A stretch of 64,000 bases of DNA from Porphyra umbilicalis. Lineage: Eukaryota > Rhodophyta > Bangiophyceae > Bangiales > Bangiaceae. The stretch covers positions 1-64,000 of the forward strand of contig KV918886.1 of assembly GCA_002049455.2 (NCBI GenBank), given 5' to 3'. Of this stretch, positions 20,904 to 32,222 are shown in pieces; the first letter of the stretch is position 1, and the number at the start of each line of letters is the position of its first letter. The notes under the pieces were generated by a model that saw only the letters and a program-made list of their open reading frames with translations, searched no databases and was not told the origin of the DNA. The translations under genes were made by a program, and so were the position numbers.

Positions 20904-22791
20904 ACGTCTATGCATCAGCAGGGCGTCGCGTAGGGCACCCGCCCGGCGCGGGCGTCGCAGTGAACGCGCCGAGCACTCGCCCAACCGCGCGCGCGCCCCC
21001 ACGTTGACCGAGTCTCTTCTCGTTCCGCGTGCACAAGTCGCCGCGGTGCGTGCAAAAAAATAACCGACCTATGCTTGCGCAGTCCTCATGAGCCGGCCCC
21101 CGACGTACGTGCAACGAGAGGGCGGGGGGGTCAGTGTCTGCGGGCTTCAGTGGTAGATCAGAGGCACGTCGCAGGGATACAAACGGCAGCGGGGGTCGGA
21201 CGGCAGCGGGGGTCGGACGGCAGCGGGGGTCGGACGGCAGCGGTCGATTGGAGGGGTTGCGAAAGCGGGCGAGGGGGACGCGCGAGATCGGGCCTGCTGG
21301 CACAGTGCAGGCAACGATGCGCACGATCTGACACGAGACCCCGGATCACTTCGCAGACAGTCAATCGTTCGAGCAGAAGGCTCACAAAATGCGGGATTCA
21401 AAATGCATTCTAGTCTAGAGGGGGTGCCACCAGAATGGATCCCGTGCATCCATTGGCTGAACAGGACAGTGCCGACGATGCGCTTTTCGAAGAAGCGGGA
21501 TTCAGCGGCGTGCAAGTACCTCTAAAAAGCACTGTGCAACTGTCAAATATAGTTTGGCCACTCACTCGAAGAAGCCAAAGCCAACCGATCGCCTTGGAGG
21601 GGTCCCGGAGCCGTCACCACCACTGCTGCGCTTCTTTTGGCGCACCAGTTTTACTCTGCGGCAGCGTTCCGCTTCTTATCATTTTCACTGAGAGGCATCG
21701 TCGGCGAACAGCCTCGTACGTCGCCCATGCGGGGGGGGGGGGGTGTGACGTTCGGACGGGATGCCGCGGTCCGCTGCGTTGCGAGAGCCGCCGGACTCAG
21801 ACGTCGCGGGCCGACGTGCCGTGAGTGGTGCGCTGACACAGCGCCGCGAGCATTGTCGTGTGACCGCCGCCCTTTGCTCTGTTTTCGCTCCATGTATGAT
21901 GCATAACGCACACGCCTTGCTGTCGGGCAGCGACGGTGCCACGCTACCCTGGTGTGGCGACCATCGGGGAGACGGTCAGGCTATTGGCGACGTACCTTTG
22001 CACGTAGAGCCCGCTGCAAGCCCCTCGGCTGCTTGGGATGGCCTCTGCTAAGGCTATCGAGACATCTCCATCACGCGCATGACGGGAACAACCCCCGTGT
22101 CGCGCAACCGCGGCCGCTCAACTGCTGCTGGACTGTGAGATGCACGCCGCCGTCACGGCTTTCGGACTTGTCCTCGTATTGGGGCACGACGCCTGCGGCC
22201 GCGGTGCCCCTTGGGGCGCTGTGTGGACGGAGTACCGGTGGGGTGCCATCGCTTGGAGCCGCACACCAGCTCGGAGCGGTCCGTTGCCGGTTTCGTGCGA
22301 GGCGCTGGAACGGGTACATGTTGCTGCCGGCGGCACTAGTTTGTTGCAGCAGTCTCCGAATACCGCTTGTCCCTTGGTCCCTGCTCCCATTATCTCCTTT
22401 GCCCATCACCCTCGCGGGTATGGACGCTCCCATGCTGGTCTGACGGGCTTATGGTACCCATTTTCTGTATGTCCGTCCCTATTTCTGTCTTATTGTGCTG
22501 TCCTTTGTACTAGTGGCTCTTCGAAGGGAGGCAGAGGGATGCCTTGGTGTCTAACCCGCAACCGTGCCTGCATGTGCCTTGCCCGCCCTGAGCGCCTCAC
22601 TGTTTCCCCCGCTCGTTGCCTCACTGATGCCGCGCAACTCGTATATAATCTCTGTCTCCCACGCAATCACGGTGGACTCCCTCTCACCCACCGTCGACAC
22701 GACCACTGCAACCGACCCAAAACCACACCCTCACCCCTGGACTGCGTGTCCATACTCTTCTCGCCGCTTAGCCCCGCCCACGCCTCCCCGC
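20904..22791. other. Intergenic region between divergent orphan and transposase genes
   Basis: Mixed-GC DNA without a supported gene. It holds a short 17-bp tandem repeat (21184-21243), a G12 run near 21730 and a T/C-rich stretch before the transposase promoter. A second TATATAA is at 22642-22648. Confidence 0.45.
21184..21243 (+). repeat. 17-bp tandem repeat, 3.5 copies
   Basis: Units of CGGCAGCGGGGGTCGGA start at 21184, 21201 and 21218 with a partial fourth copy to 21243. Copies are identical, which suggests recent slippage. Confidence 0.9.
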
Positions 22792-22797
22792 TATAAG
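22792..22797 (+). promoter_or_regulatory. TATA box of the Plavaka-like transposase
   Basis: TATAAG in the context CCCCGCTATAAGACG, 41 bp before ATG 22833. This implies a very short leader. The alternative TATATAA at 22642-22648 would give a leader of about 160 nt. Confidence 0.45.
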
Positions 22798-22832
22798 ACG
22801 TCGTCGGCGCTCTCCCCACCCAAGGTTGCGTC

Positions 22833-25800
22833 ATGGCGTCGCCGGCCGGCGCCGCCCTCCCTCCCATCAAGTGCGATTACTGCGCGGAGCGGTTTGGCAC
22901 GCAAGCCAACAAGGCCCGCCACGTGCAGGCGTCCCACAAGAACGAGAGCCGGCTGTTCGGTGCCGGTACGAGTGCGCCGGTGATGAAGTTCGTCTTTGGC
23001 CCCTTCGGTGCAGGCGGAGATGTCCCGCCCGCCTTGCTGGACGCCGACGCGGCGGCGGCGGAGCTCCCCACTGCCTCGCCGCCGCAGTTTGCGCTCAACG
23101 TAGACGCGGAGGCCGCTGGCGAGGACGACGGCATGCCGGTGCTTGTATCGGACGCGGTGGACGAGGACGGCCAGCCGCCGTTTGCCAATCTGGACGCAGA
23201 TGACGAGGGCCCCCCGCCGCTCATGTCAGACACGGAGGGAGACGACGACGAGGCGGGCCCCCGCCCCTTGCGGCGCTGCCTGACCGGCAACAGCCACCAT
23301 GATGGCGACAGTTCCGACAGCGGCTCATCGTCGACGTCGGGCGGGACGGACGAGATGGGCGGGACGGCCGAGTATGCGACATTTGACGACATCGACGACT
23401 TCCTCAACCCGAGTACCGGCGACGAGGTGGCCTTGGCGGCGGGCGCGTCCATGACCCAGCACGTCTTCTTTAGCAGCACGGCGGCGCGCATCCGCGCATA
23501 CTACGAGCGCCTGCCCGAGGCGTCTCAGTCGGTGCCAGTGGTTGACCCCTCGTGGGGGGTGCGCCCCACCCGCTTCAACTCGCCGGCGCTGCGCGGCGCG
23601 CTGCGCTTCGCCCTTACCGCTGGTGGCAGCGGGCTGAGCGACCCGGACCAGGTAGAGTACGCGCGGTCGCTGCGCGCGGTAGAGCGGGAGGCGGCGCGCG
23701 GAAGCAACGGGCAGGGCCCCATCACCTCTGCGTTTGCGAGCGACCACTCCTTCCTGACCGCCACGCGCCAGGAGATGAACCGGGTGCTGGCGCAACGGAA
23801 CTGGCAGATCGTGCCCATCGTCGTGGGGGGGCGGACGTTCCTTTACTACCATCGTGACGTGCTGCAGGTCGGGTTAGATGCCCTCTCCACTGCCACCACC
23901 GTGTCCTTTGGTCCCACCGACCACGCCGCCTTGGCGGGTGAAGACGGCGTGGCGGCGCGACTGGGCCATGTCGACCTGGATGGTGACGATGAGGGGCGTG
24001 TGCGTCACGGGTCGCTCGACAGCGACCTGTACCTCATGGAGGACCGCAGCGTGCGGCACATTCACGGCCCCGAAGCCCGCGTACTGGGCGTCCACCTGCA
24101 CGCGGACGAGGCGCTTGTCTCCTGGTCTGGTGCGTGCTACATGTTCCCGGTTCGGGCGGCTTTTATTAATGTTGTCGACGGCGGCCGCCGGTGGGTCACG
24201 GTCGGCTACATCGAACACGTCGGCAAGCCCACGGAGAGGACCTCTGCGGCGCGCGTCGCGACCAGCGACATGCGCAACGACCTCTTCCAGAGGTGCATTG
24301 CGGTGTCGCTGCGCCGACTTGTCAGGGCGAGCGAGACGGGCATCTCGGCACCCGTCGCCGGCCACGGCTTGGTCTTTCTCGTGCCGCGGGTGCTCGGCTT
24401 GGTCGTGGACCAGCCCGAGGAGCGCAACTTTTACGGGCTGATGGGCAACCAGTGCAGATTCTTTTGCTCCCCCTGCTTGGAGGATAGGCGAGTTAGTGGT
24501 GGCCTGATGGGCATCCCCGCGGTGGAGCGCGACGTCATCACGACGCTCGACGCGCAGCTGGCCGCCGCCGTCGTCCGCGCCGGCGACCCGCGTCCGAGCC
24601 GCCGCCGGTTGCTGGGGGAGCAGCACAGCGCCCTCGCGTTCGTTCCGGCGCTCGGCGCTGTGCACGGACTGGGCACGGGCGCCCACAACCTGTACCGCAT
24701 TGTGGCTTTTGACCTGCTGCACGTGTGGAAGTTGGGCGTGCTCCGCGACTTGGCCCAGCGCCTGCCGTCTGTTCTGGCGGCGCTGTGCCGCGGGCGCAGT
24801 GGCGCTCGCCTCGGCTCGGTCGCTGCAACGTTGGATGCGGTCAACCTCCGGGTTTTCCACCTCGGTCGCAACTGCAAGGCGTCGCCGGCTCCCCCAGGGT
24901 ACGTTTCTTTGCGCTGGCGCTGGTGATGGGTGAGTGGCGGTTGGGTGTGATGCCGGGCACCGCGTGATTGCCGGGTACCGCGTGAGTGGTGCGGAGCACG
25001 GCTGGGGCTGCAGCACCGACGGGGGGCGGGAGACGATGGAACGTATGCCGTACACGGGCAGTTGCTCGACGCCGCGCCGCAGCTATAAGTGGCTGCTGAC
25101 TGACTTTGTAAATGGCGTCACGTTATCTTTTTCCTCCGCTTTCTCTTTCCCAGGTGCTTTGTGACCAGGAAAGACACGCAGGCGACCATGACAGGCCGGA
25201 GCTGGCGCCACTTCAGCGCATTTTGGGCGTTCATGGTGGCCGGCGCGTTGGGCCCAGCCGGCAAGGACGCCTCCACGTCAAGCTCGGAGGACGACAACGT
25301 CGCCCCCGCCAACTCCAACTTGGCGGCGCACGCCGCCCAGTCTGACAGCGGCAGCGACTACGAATTCACCACCCAGTCGGAGGGGGACGACGCGCCCACG
25401 GGCCACGGCGAGCCGACGGCTGCAACCGACGGCCTGCCCGGTCCGGGCGTCGTCGAAACGGACGAGTACAATGACGCGTTCCAGGACATGCCGCTGCATG
25501 ACGCCATGCTTGACCTCTTCTGCCGAGCCGCCCAGCTTGGAGGGGAGCTGTTCGGCGACAACGTCGCGGACACTGCGGCCATGTCGGACGAGCAGATTTG
25601 TGCCATGGAGGAGCACGCAGCCGCCTTCGCGGTCGACGGCCTGCAAACGCTCTACGGGCATGTGCACACCACGAAGGTGCACCGGCTCGTCCAACACTTG
25701 GGCGACGAGCTCCGCGGCCGCGGCAACCTGTGGGAGGGCGACACGTCGGAAAACGAGAAGCTGCACTCCAGCTGCAAGCGTATGTTTCGACGCACCAACA

Positions 25801-26597
25801 AGCGCGGCCCGACGGTGGCGCTGCAGATGATGCGCTGCGACGAGGCGCAGTCGGCAGTCCTCCGTGGTGTACACGACTCAGACGCCGACGCCTCCTCGCG
25901 AACGGCTTCCCCGGACACCGCGGCCGCCAACAGCGACGACGAGGACACAACGCCGGCGACCCCCGCCCAGTCTACGGCGCAGTTGTTGTTCAGTGGTCGC
26001 GGCGACCGCTTGCACGTAGGTGCCCTTGTGGAGGACCCCGCCCTGCGTCAGCTACCGGCTGTCCTCAACTTGGATGCCGACGACTACGTCACGGTGCACA
26101 ACACCGTGCGCATTATCGCGCGGTTTGAGTGGGGGGCGCCAGGTGTCTTGCGGCAGCTGCGGGCGGCACGCTCGTTCATCGGCAAGCCCTGGTTCTCTTT
26201 TGTGCGGTACGAGGGGCTGGACGGCGAGGTCTGTTGGGGCCGCCTGCGCCTTGTGCTGCGCGCCGTTGGGCGCGACCGCCGTAGCTGCGTCGTTTTGCAG
26301 CGCATGTGCCGCGTCAACGCACGGCCGGCGTGTGTGCTCACCCGGTACGGGTGCATCCGTCTGGGCTGGGACTTTTCGTCGTCCTCCGACGCCTATCCCG
26401 CCCTGGAGCTGGTTGACGCCACGCGCGTCCTGCGTGCCGAGGACGTGCAAGTAGACTGGTTTGACTTGTCCGACCGCCTGGGGCTCTTTGCCACCCCTGG
26501 CGACGAGACCAGCACCGTTGGGGAGCGTCGGGCTTCCCGCTACTTCACCAATCCCTTCTTTCCGTGGACGACTCGGTCCTTGCGCCCGGGCTTTTGA
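22833..26597 (+). CDS. Plavaka-like (CACTA-related) transposase, two exons
   Basis: Exons 22833-24898 and 25154-26597 give 1169 residues; the junction codon is GG|G. The N-terminus has a C2H2 zinc finger (C14, C17, H30, H35 in IKCDYCAERFGTQANKARH), then a long acidic Asp/Glu linker. The core shows the order seen in Plavaka/CACTA-type DDE transposases: a first acidic block (GVHLHADEALVSWSGACYMF), a vGYIEH-like strand, a D-E block before a C-x2-C pair (FFCSPC), FDLLHVWKLGVL (D-L-H-x-x-K-L-G), and in exon 2 TTKVHRLVQHLGDEL then TSENEKLHSSCKRMFRRTNK, the H-x-E-x-LH signature of the family C-terminus. The exact catalytic triad cannot be fixed by eye. No premature stop is present, so it may be active. 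Terminal inverted repeats were not found. Confidence 0.85.
24899..25153 (+). other. Intron of the Plavaka-like transposase
   Basis: 255 nt from GTACGTTTC to CTTTCTCTTTCCCAG. Removing it joins PAPPG to CFVTRKDTQATM in frame; reading through gives a stop after nine codons. Confidence 0.85.
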
Positions 26598-26663
26598 TGA
26601 GAGGGGGGTGAAAGTGGAGCGGGCAAGGACGGGTTGACGAGTGGGCTTCTTGCAGTGGACAAC

Positions 26664-26987
26664 GATAGGTGTACTTTTCTATTTTGCCATACCGCGTGCA
26701 TGTGTCCGCCGCCGCCGCGGCAGAGCCGTTACCAGACCCCCCCCGATAAGTGTACTGTTGTATTTTTCCATACCGCGTGCATGTGTCCGCCGCCGCCGCG
26801 GCAGAGCCGTTACCAGACCCCCCCGATAGGTGTACTGTTGTATTTTTCCATACCGCGTGCATGTGTCCGCCGCCGCCGCGGCAGAGCCGTTACCAGACCC
26901 CCCCCGATAGGTGTACTGTTGTATTTTTCCATACCGCGTGCATGTTTCCGCCGCCGCCGCGGCAGAGCCGTTACCAGACCCCCCCCG
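26664..26987 (+). repeat. 80-82-bp tandem repeat, four copies, just downstream of the transposase
   Basis: Copies begin GATAGGTGTACT (GATAAGTGTACT in the second) at 26664, 26745, 26825 and 26906. Each runs through a TATTTT(T/G)CCATACCGCG segment and a GCCGCCGCCGCGGC palindrome to a C7-8 run. Differences are mostly in C-run length and a few substitutions. It begins 67 bp after the transposase stop and may be a subterminal repeat where transposase binds (inference). Open frames through it are by-products of the periodicity. Confidence 0.9.
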
Positions 26988-27425
26988 CCTCTGCCCCCCG
27001 AGCGCGGACAGTAACAAACTCAGACCAAGTGCAGCCGGGTCATACCGTGACCCCGGAGGCACACCGGCCCCACTCCGAAAGCTGCGCACAGATGCCCGTT
27101 GCCCCTCACAGTGGGGGCCGTCGTGCCTGTCATTGACTTGGTCAAAGCGCGTCGATGCCCGGTGCAACGCAGATCCCTTCCTCGCTTCATTGTGCCCAGG
27201 ACTTTGTCCGCCGCTTGTATTGTTCGTTCAGCTGGCCTGTCCTTTCCAATGAAAACTCCTCCTATCTCCCAGATCTCGTCGGCCTGCGCCCACTTTAGAG
27301 CATTGTCTCGGTTGACCACGATCTAGGAGATGCCATTGGCCCTCAGTAGTGTCCGCTAAGGTTGCCGCCTTCCCGTTGAGGCGCGGCTGCAAGGCCGCTC
27401 AGCAGAGGCTGGCATCACAGCCCCA

Positions 27426-27560
27426 GACGGGAGTTTCTCCTGTCTAGACTCCGGTGCCTGAACCGGAAGGGCAACGGGAGTCATTTCGTTCAGCATGCCC
27501 CTCGACGGGACTCCCGCCTGGCCTCCCGTCGGGGTTGTCATTCTTGTGACGACCGTCGAC
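27426..27560 (+). repeat. Dispersed palindrome module, copy B
   Basis: Begins with an imperfect hairpin (GACGGGAG, TTT, CTCCTGTC) at 27426-27444. It ends with TCCCGTCGGGGTTGTCATTC then TTGTGACGACCGT, which parallels the end of copy C (TCCCGTTCAGG to TTCTGACGACCGT) and the reverse complement of copy A. Confidence 0.5.
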
Positions 27561-28830
27561 GGCGCCGGCGCGCCGGTGCGGCCGCGGGGGGGGCCCCCGC
27601 CCGAAAGGAGGGCGGCACCCACCGTACTGTCCAGGTCGGGGTCCTGCACGGGCCTGGATGCCTCTTGCCATCGACGATGCGCTGCACAAAAAGTCGGCGC
27701 CAAGGCGTGTTCTCGGACCTGAGGTGCACGCACGAGACCGCGGCCGCCGCTCCAGAACTTACCCCGAGTTGCTCTGTAAAGTCGATCGATGACCAAATAT
27801 TTGTAAACTTCGTGAGACGACGAATGATGTCAAGCATGTATGGGAATGGCCGGCCAATCAAACTGAGCTATGCCACACGTAGCCCTCGTGGTAGGTAGGA
27901 CGTCTCCATGGAAAAAACGGACTTATCTGGTCGATTGGAGACAACTCAAGAGTGACAGGCTAAAGCCTCCGATGACCTGACCCTCCACCACCGCGCCGCC
28001 GGCGAGCAAGATCACTGCAGTCGTCATCCGAGATCGGAGCGCCTGTGTCGATCTCTCCCGGCTCTTGCTGTCGTGCACCAACGTCCCCCTTCCCAACTGG
28101 GCGACCCCCTACCATGCTGGGTCTTTGAGCCAGTCTTCCAACAGGTATGTTGTGCGCTGTTTGTGGTTGGATCCTCTCCTGTCTATCGTTCGTTTGTCTG
28201 TCATTGCGTGTCTTCCATCGAGGTCGTTGCACCGGATGTTGCGCTACCGTACAGGGAGCCCTCGTTCACTGCCATCTGTGGTAGCCCGCATCTGACTCGT
28301 GCCTACATGTGCTACCGTCCATGCATGTTTTTCCCCTGCGTATCGTGTATGTCTTTCTCCCACTTCCTGATTGGATTTCTCTCTCCCCCCTCCTCCCTAC
28401 GTCCGTCCCCCGCTCCCTGCCCTCTATCTCGTACGTCCCCTGTTTTGTCCCGTCGTATCGTTGCCCTTGTTTCTTAGTCTTCTCCTCTCTCGATATCTCG
28501 AACTCTCGTTTGATGTGGGTTTGGATGGTACGGCATCTGTCGCGGTCTTTGTGCCTTGTTCGCGGTACTACCTGCCGACTGGCACCCCCACTTGTGTTGC
28601 TGCCGCCGTTGGTACACGGTCAGCTATGATGGGTGCACCGTTTGGTTGTCCTCATGACCGTAGTCCCATCCGTAGTCCCTCCAAACAGAAAACAGAGCAG
28701 CATCAACGAGCAGTGTGCATGGGCCACCAGTAACCTGTCATCGTCTACAGATTAGCGCAATAATAATCGACCTTGGTTAACGGGAGTATTAAGGGTGTGT
28801 CTCGCGATCTGGTAATGTCCAACCTCGAGA

Positions 28831-28960
28831 TCAGGTCCGTGCACCTGAACAACGTTTGTAACAGGAGTTCCCTTGTTCAGGCGCCGTGCCGTAACAGGGG
28901 CCTGAACGGGATTTCCTCCCGTTCAGGATGGCCATAGTTCTGACGACCGTGAGTGACGGC
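28831..28960 (+). repeat. Dispersed palindrome module, copy C
   Basis: TCAGGTCCGTGCACCT at 28831-28846 is shared in inverse orientation with copy A. A perfect hairpin follows at 28901-28927 (arms CCTGAACGGGA/TCCCGTTCAGG, five-base loop), then TTCTGACGACCGT as in copy B. Confidence 0.6.
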
Positions 28961-29389
28961 GGTCGGCGCCCGGCGGTCTGCTGCGCGCGCCTGCCAGCCG
29001 CCGCGGCTGCGCAGGCGGCGGCGGCGCCCGCCGCTGGCGGACCAACCGCGCGTCGGGGCGGCCGTCAGCGGGGCGGTCGGGTGTTGCTGGCGACGGCGCG
29101 GCCCCCTCCCCCCCCCCCCCTCCGCCGTCCCTCCCGCGGGGACCGGCCAAGCGGCCGATCCCGCGGCAGCGGCGGCGGCCACGCGTCGCGGGCACAGTGC
29201 GTTGCTGCGAGAGAGGCGGGACGAGGCGGAGAGGCCGGCAGGTCACGAGCCCCGCCCCCCCCCCCCCCTGCACGACCCCCTCTACGGCCGCCCATCAGCA
29301 AGACACTGGGGACATTATGTGGCGCCGCGGGGGGGGGGTGGGGGGACGGACGTGTGGGGGTCGGAAGGCGGGGGCCGCCACACCCCGCC

Positions 29390-29390
<1 letters not shown>

Positions 29391-29461
<71 letters not shown>

Positions 29462-29467
29462 CGCCGC
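29391..29467 (+). repeat. CCG/CCA trinucleotide microsatellite
   Basis: About 25 near-perfect CCG units with two CCA interruptions. No supported gene contains it. Confidence 0.85.
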
Positions 29468-30542
29468 ACGAGGCGCGGCCGGCACGCGGCGGGGCGTGTG
29501 GGGTCGGGCGCGCCCCGACCCGCGGGGCGGCCGAGGTGGTGGCCCGGCCGCGGGGGGAGCGTGCGTGGGGCGGGGGGGGGAGGGGCGGCACCCCGCTGTC
29601 GCCCCCACCGGGACGTGGGCGGGCGGCGCCCGCGGCAGCGGGGCGCCGTGCCCGCCTTCCCCGGTTCGAATGCCGCCCCCCGCCCCCCCCCCCCCCCCCC
29701 GCGCGGCGGCTGCCACACCATGCCCGCCCACCTGCCCGCCGACGCGGCGTGGCCGCGGGGGGCGGCGGGGGGCACCTGCCACCCCCCCTTCCCCCCGCGT
29801 CGTGGCGGCAGCGGCAGCGGCAACGGCGGCAGCGGCGCCGCCGCGGGGGGCGGGGGGCGGGCAGAGGGGGGACGCCACACGTGCTGCGGCGCGCGGCAGG
29901 CGGGTGGTGGCCCGCCGGCCGCCTTGCAACGGGCGCGCTGCGCACGCCACCGCCGCCGCCTCGTGGACGTGGGCGGCCGGCGCGCCCGCGTGGCGGCAAC
30001 GGCGGGGCGGGGGGGGGGGCCCTCACGGGGCGCGCGCGCGCCTGCGCGGCGTCGGCCCGGCGGGCGGGCGGGCGCAGGGGGGGGGGCGGGGGGTTCGTCC
30101 CGCCGCTGTCAAGCCGCGCGGGGGCGGGCGGCAGTCTTGGGGCGACCGGGGGGGGGGGGGGCGCCGCCGACGCGCGCGGGTCGCGAGCACCCCACCCCCC
30201 GCCGCCGCGCGCGACACGGCAGGCGCCCGCCCGTGGCGTGGCCGCCCCTGCCCCGCGGCTGACGGCGTTGCGGCGGGCGCACGTGCGCGCCCAGGCGGCA
30301 GGGCGAAAAAGGGGCGTCTCCGTCTCCGCCCCCCGCCCCCCCCCCCCCCCCCCCGCGCGCGCGTGCCTGCCAAACGGGGGCCCCGCCGCGCCGCCGCGTC
30401 CCCACGTGCCGGTTTCAGGATATCTCCCCCCGGCGTCTGTGGCTGCGCCCGTGTCCCCCCCACTCCCGCGCGGCACGCTTGCCAGTGCCTGTGCCGGGTG
30501 CGACGAGGGCGGCCCGCGTCGTGCCGGTGCCCGCGCTGCGGC

Positions 30543-30773
30543 ATGGCCGGCTGCCCATCCCTCCCCCTGCCCGTCGTGCCCGTTGCGCGCGCGTCCCGCC
30601 CGGCGGCGGGGGCCATGGAGTGGAGCCCGTCCCCACACGGGTGGACGATGCTGCCGGTGGGGGACTCGGCCGCCACCGCGTCGGCGCGGCTGTGCGACCA
30701 CCTTGCGGGGGGCGCCACCGCGTACGCGCGTGACGGCGACGGCGGTGGTGGTGGTGGCGGCGGTGGCGGCGGC

Positions 30774-30825
<52 letters not shown>

Positions 30826-31465
30826 GTGGCGGTGGCAGCGGCGGTGGCGCCTTGACGGCCGTGGAGTGGGTACCGGCCTTCCGCGTGTGCCCCCGCGACA
30901 GCCGGGACGTGGCCGCCAACGCGCTGCTGCACGTGGCTGCCTGCTACGGCTTCATCACCCGCGCGGGCGTGGCGTTGGTGGTCAAACTCGGGGCGGCCGA
31001 CGCCACGGGCGGCGGCGGCAGCGTCGGCGACGACACCCACGACGGCGACGCGGCGGCGGCGGCGGCGGCCAACGACATTATCGCGCTGTGCCTGCCGACG
31101 CCCCTCGTCGCCTACCTCCGCTCCACGTGCGCGGCCGAGGTGCGGCGGGGCCAACTCTACTTCCTCGCCGACCTCGTGCCCGACGGGGGCGGCGGCGGCA
31201 GCGGCGGCGGCGGCGATGGCGGTGGTGGCGGCGGCGGTGGCGGCGACCGGCTCGCCGACGCGCCCGACGCGGACGGCGGCGGCATGCCCGTCGACGAGGA
31301 GGCGGCGGCGGCGACGCGGACGATGGAGGCGGGCTTTCGGCGGCAGCTCGCGGCGGTGCGCGCCGCCGGCGGCTGCACGTCGTGCGAAGCCGAGGGCGTG
31401 TGGTCGGCGCTCGGCGGGGGCGCCGCCACCGACACCCGGTCCAAGCGCACGGGTGGTGTGGCGGA

Positions 31466-31504
<39 letters not shown>

Positions 31505-31688
31505 TGCCGCCTGTGGCGGGGCGCCGCCGCCGCCGCCGGGGGACCGGTGCCGCCACGGGTGGGAGCGCCAGCTGCTCGCGTGCCCCTCGTCGGTGCGCCT
31601 CGACGAGGTGCTCTCGCAAATTAACGGGATGCGCTCGTGGTCCCTCAACGTGGACGGCGCGCTCGTGCGGTTGCGGTGGTCGCGCTGA
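30543..31688 (+). CDS. Glycine-rich orphan protein, 381 residues
   Basis: The frame ends at TGA 31686-31688. Candidate starts are ATG 30543 (MAGCPSLPLPVVPVARAS) and ATG 30615 (MEWSPSPHGWTMLPVGDS); the longer is given. After about 60 residues there is a run of roughly 35 Gly from an imperfect GGC/GGT repeat. Complex sequence follows (VEWVPAFRVCPRDSRDVAAN, LLHVAACYGFITRAGVALVV, LCLPTPLVAYLRSTCAAEVR), a second Gly-rich stretch, an alanine run, and a conserved-looking end (LDEVLSQINGMRSWSLNVDG then ALVRLRWSR). The same frame is open far upstream but is Arg/Pro noise. No family recognised. Gly runs suggest a disordered, possibly nuclear, protein, but that is speculation. Confidence 0.6.
30735..30849 (+). 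repeat. GGC/GGT trinucleotide tract encoding polyglycine
   Basis: About 38 codons of GGC with interspersed GGT inside the orphan gene. Length is likely polymorphic. Confidence 0.85.
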
Positions 31689-32222
31689 GGGGGGGGAGGG
31701 CGCCCGCCCCCCCCACCCGTGGGCGCGGCAAGCGGGGGAGCGTTTCGTGCGTGGGTGCGTGTGCGTTGGCAACATAATATTTTTTCGGCCGCTGCGGGTC
31801 CCCCCCCTGCGCCCTCGGTGACGGCCGCGGCGGCGGCAGCGGTCGACCCGCTGCCGTGGGCAACGTCCGTCGCGTGTGGGCGGCGCGCCGCGCGTCGGCG
31901 CCGGTGCCGGCAGGGCCACCCCCCCGTCCGCGCTACGCATCAAAGACAATGGCCGACGCGCGCGCGCGCGCGTCGTCGGGGGACTGGGGGCGCGTGCCGC
32001 CGCTCGCGTCGGGCTTGAACGGGATCTGCGGGGGGGAGGGGAAAGGGCGTGCCTCATGGGAGCGGCCGGAGGGGTAACCAGACATGACCGGGAGCCCGGG
32101 GGAAACGAGCAAAGCAACGCCCGTGGATGTCAGTCCAGAGTGGTCAGCAGTGGCTGGGCGTAGGTCTGCTTCCATTGAGCCCAGGGAAACCGGCACGTGC
32201 CATTCGCAGCACGCCGCACACC

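Larger units (their letters stand above)
26988..30542. other. No supported gene; contains two palindrome modules and a CCG repeat
   Basis: 27.0-28.8 kb is moderate-GC, stop-rich DNA. A minus-strand fragment near 27775-27860 weakly resembles a retroelement reverse-transcriptase segment but is too short to call. Modules B (27426-27560) and C (28831-28960) are listed separately. 28.95-30.5 kb is GC-only DNA with C/G runs and a CCG trinucleotide tract. Its long open frames are Arg/Pro/Gly and not convincing. Confidence 0.45.

Noticed and set aside
26641-27014. Repeated peptide frame with TACMCPPPPRQSRYQTPP units
   Set aside because: It is a direct product of the 80-bp tandem repeat and changes frame with C-run length between copies.
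27700-27861. Minus-strand peptide with PFPYMLDIIRRL and SSIDFTEQ, reminiscent of a Ty3/Gypsy reverse transcriptase
   Set aside because: About 30 residues only, no ATG, stops upstream, and no other retroelement domain nearby; too weak to call.
29655-29680. GGTTCGAATGCC resembling a tRNA T-loop
   Set aside because: No matching acceptor, D-arm or anticodon arm could be formed in the surrounding GC-only DNA.
28953-30542. Upstream extension of the glycine-rich orphan as one 911-residue protein
   Set aside because: The extension is Arg/Pro/Gly noise without an ATG start and contains trinucleotide and homopolymer tracts; the complex sequence begins only near 30543.
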